From JAMLIN01 sp041676645 (GTDB lineage Bacteria; Pseudomonadota; Gammaproteobacteria; Burkholderiales; Burkholderiaceae_E): DNA of 6,019 bases. Position numbers and translations under genes: made by a program. Below, piece by piece: positions 4,925 to 6,019 of this stretch. The DNA lies in the NCBI GenBank assembly GCA_041676645.1, contig JBAYRO010000142.1, positions 1 through 6,019 on the forward strand, given 5' to 3'. The notes beneath the pieces were generated by a model, which did no database searches, was not told the origin of the DNA, and saw only the letters and a list, made by a program, of their open reading frames with translations. Position 1 is the first letter of the stretch, and each line of letters opens with the position of its first letter.

Positions 4925-5790
4925 GTGTCTGACCCCATTTCGGTGTCGGTCGAGTCCGACCCGATCCTTTTCCTGCCCCGGTAGCGCAGCGCCCAGACGA
5001 CATAACCGGACAGTCCGTAGCAGAGGAAGAGTCCGAACAGCATCATGGGGGGGTCGGAGGAGATCAGCACGAAGACGAGCACCAGCACCAGCGCCGTCAT
5101 GAACGGCACGCTCTTGCGCAGGTTGATCGTCTTGAAGCTGTAGAAGGGGGCGTTCGAGACCATGGTCAGGCCCGCGTAGATGGTCATCACCCAGGCGAGC
5201 CAGGACAGGTCGGCGCCGGTCATGTTGATCAGGCGGTGTTCGCGCAGGTCGGTCGCCAGCCACACCAGCCCGACCACCAGGGCGGCGGCGGCCGGGCTCG
5301 GCAGGCCCTGGAAGAAGCGCTTGTCGACCACGCCGAGATTGGTGTTGAAGCGCGCCAGGCGCAGTGCCGCGCCCGCCACGTAGACGAAGGCCGCCAGCCA
5401 GCCCCATTTGCCGAGGTCGTGCAGCGCCCATTCGTACATGATGAGGGCCGGCGCGACACCGAAGGACACCATGTCGGACAGGCTGTCGTACTGCTCGCCG
5501 AAGGCGCTCTGGGTATTGGTCAGGCGGGCGACCCGGCCATCCAGGCCGTCGAGCACCATCGCCACGAAAGTCGCGACCGCCGCGGTCGCGAACTGGTCGT
5601 TCATCGCCTGGACGATGGCGTAGAAGCCGGCGAACAGGGCGCCCGTGGTGAAGGCATTGGGCAGCAGGTAGATGCCGCGGGCACGCCGCGCCGGCGTGGG
5701 CGCTTCGGTCGACGCGACTTCGACGGACTGCGACTCGGTCGGCAGCTCGCGGATGCGGCCGCGGCGAAACCGCGGGCGCCGCCTAGGCAT
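4891..5790 (-). CDS. pssA: CDP-diacylglycerol--serine O-phosphatidyltransferase (PssA)
   Basis: PssA is an integral membrane enzyme that joins CDP-diacylglycerol and L-serine to give phosphatidylserine, the substrate of Psd. The CDP-alcohol phosphotransferase signature DGx2ARx8Gx3Dx3D is complete: D84, G85, A88, R89, G98, D102 and D106. Several membrane helices follow (about 132-148, 166-180, 195-213, 230-244 and 248-268), after an Arg-rich N-terminus (RRRPRFRRGR). The start is uncertain because in-frame ATGs recur in the upstream 9-bp repeat. I choose 5790, giving MPRRRPRF and 299 residues, as it is closest to the usual basic N-terminus and overlaps the psd stop by 8 bp. The ATG at 5799, and others back to 5889, remain possible. 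The last 24 residues (276-299) are a repetitive Gly/Ser/Asp/Thr tail, largely encoded by the palindromic repeat and probably not part of the ancestral enzyme. Confidence 0.95.
   Translation of the reverse strand: MPRRRPRFRRGRIRELPTESQSVEVASTEAPTPARRARGIYLLPNAFTTGALFAGFYAIVQAMNDQFATAAVATFVAMVLDGLDGRVARLTNTQSAFGEQYDSLSDMVSFGVAPALIMYEWALHDLGKWGWLAAFVYVAGAALRLARFNTNLGVVDKRFFQGLPSPAAAALVVGLVWLATDLREHRLINMTGADLSWLAWVMTIYAGLTMVSNAPFYSFKTINLRKSVPFMTALVLVLVFVLISSDPPMMLFGLFLCYGLSGYVVWALRYRGRKRIGSDSTDTEMGSDTTKMGSDTITK
4902..4940. repeat. Two direct copies of an 18-bp repeat, 21-bp period, inside pssA
   Basis: The plus-strand 18-mer TGGTGTCTGACCCCATTT occurs at 4902-4919 and again at 4923-4940, and in inverted form at 4873-4890. 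The two direct copies are 21 bp apart, a multiple of three, so both are read in the same pssA frame as MGSDTTK and MGSDTIT. A degenerate third copy may lie next to them (about 4944-4966), encoding IGSDSTDTE. Confidence 0.9.
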
Positions 5791-5890
5791 CCTGTTCATC
5801 CCGGGCGTCCCGGACGTCCTGACCATCCCGGGCCTCCCGGGCCTCCCGGGCCTCCCGGGCATCCTGGCCGCCCCGGGCGTCCCGCGCATC
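5783..5890. repeat. 12 x 9-bp minisatellite at the psd/pssA junction
   Basis: On the minus strand, 108 bp divide exactly into twelve 9-bp units of the form GAN-GCC-CGG, with no indels. The three central units (GAG-GCC-CGG) are identical and the outer ones diverge. In the psd frame they encode mostly DAR or EAR, with three Q-ending units (GGQ, DGQ, DEQ). The twelfth unit reads D-A-stop, its TAG being one base away from CAG. In the +1 frame the same DNA reads as PGR-type repeats with ATGs in the pssA frame. Confidence 0.95.
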
Positions 5891-6019
5891 CCCGGCCATC
5901 ACCGGCAGGCGGGCGACCACCGTCGCGGTGGCGGACACCTTCTCGCCGATCGCCACCATCGGCTCGGCATCGGGCGGCAGGTAGAGGTCGACCCGCGAGC
6001 CGAAGCGGATGAAGCCGAA
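5783..6019 (-). CDS. psd: Phosphatidylserine decarboxylase proenzyme (Psd), C-terminal part only
   Basis: Psd removes CO2 from phosphatidylserine to give phosphatidylethanolamine at the inner membrane. Only the last 78 codons are in the window. They begin FGFIRFGSRVDLYLPP; in short bacterial Psd proteins the GS of FGSRVD is the self-cleavage site, the serine becoming the pyruvoyl group that starts the alpha chain (family knowledge). The core continues to about VVARLP, where relatives usually end. Here about 40 further residues follow, mostly DAR and EAR triplets encoded by a 9-bp tandem repeat, ending at TAG (5785-5783). The alpha chain would thus be about 71 residues, roughly twice normal. 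The stop overlaps the chosen pssA start. The frame is unambiguous from the core sequence. Confidence 0.93.
   Translation of the reverse strand, partial: FGFIRFGSRVDLYLPPDAEPMVAIGEKVSATATVVARLPVMAGDARDARGGQDAREAREAREARDGQDVRDARDEQDA

Noticed and set aside
5783..5890. CRISPR-like or regulatory iteron array
   Set aside because: Units are contiguous, only 9 bp, have no spacers and are read in frame at a gene end: a coding minisatellite fits better.
5236..6012. Plus-strand frame with collagen-like PGRPG/PPGPPG repeats
   Set aside because: It is the antisense reading of the 9-bp minisatellite and pssA. No domain or supporting context on that strand.

Overview
The window reads as one minus-strand block of housekeeping genes from a GC-rich proteobacterium, most likely a betaproteobacterium. 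The main reasons are separate nuoC and nuoD genes (not the fused nuoCD of enterics), NuoB and NuoD lengths of 158 and 417 residues, and the tpiA-secG-tRNA-Leu-nuoA order, which I recall as common in that class. The order or genus cannot be fixed from this sequence. No gene is supported on the plus strand; the long plus-strand frames are GC-driven shadows.

In transcription order (high to low coordinates) the window holds: the 3' end of psd (cut by the window edge), pssA, a palindromic repeat, a good sigma70-type promoter, tpiA, secG, tRNA-Leu(GAG), then nuoA, nuoB, nuoC, nuoD and the first 156 codons of nuoE (cut by the other edge). PssA and Psd make phosphatidylserine and then phosphatidylethanolamine. 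TpiA is a glycolytic enzyme. SecG is part of the protein-export channel. NuoA-E belong to respiratory complex I: NuoB, C, D and E are in the peripheral arm, NuoA is in the membrane arm.

The genes are ordinary; the junctions are not. (1) The psd/pssA junction is a 108-bp array of twelve 9-bp units. It encodes a charged (D/E)-A-R tail on Psd, contains the psd stop codon, and carries several in-frame ATGs for pssA. (2) The 3' end of pssA runs into a perfect 27-bp inverted repeat with a 3-nt loop plus another tandem half-copy. This gives PssA a repetitive MGSDT tail, and the stop codon lies inside the palindrome. (3) The nuoA-nuoB gap is a 24-codon open frame joined to both neighbours by ATGA overlaps and built on an imperfect 24-bp tandem duplication.

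I see no new multi-gene system, phage, CRISPR array or transposase. No gene-free stretch exceeds 300 bases: the longest are 4764-4890 (promoter and half the palindrome) and 3258-3373 (between the tRNA and nuoA, where I see no convincing promoter or terminator).
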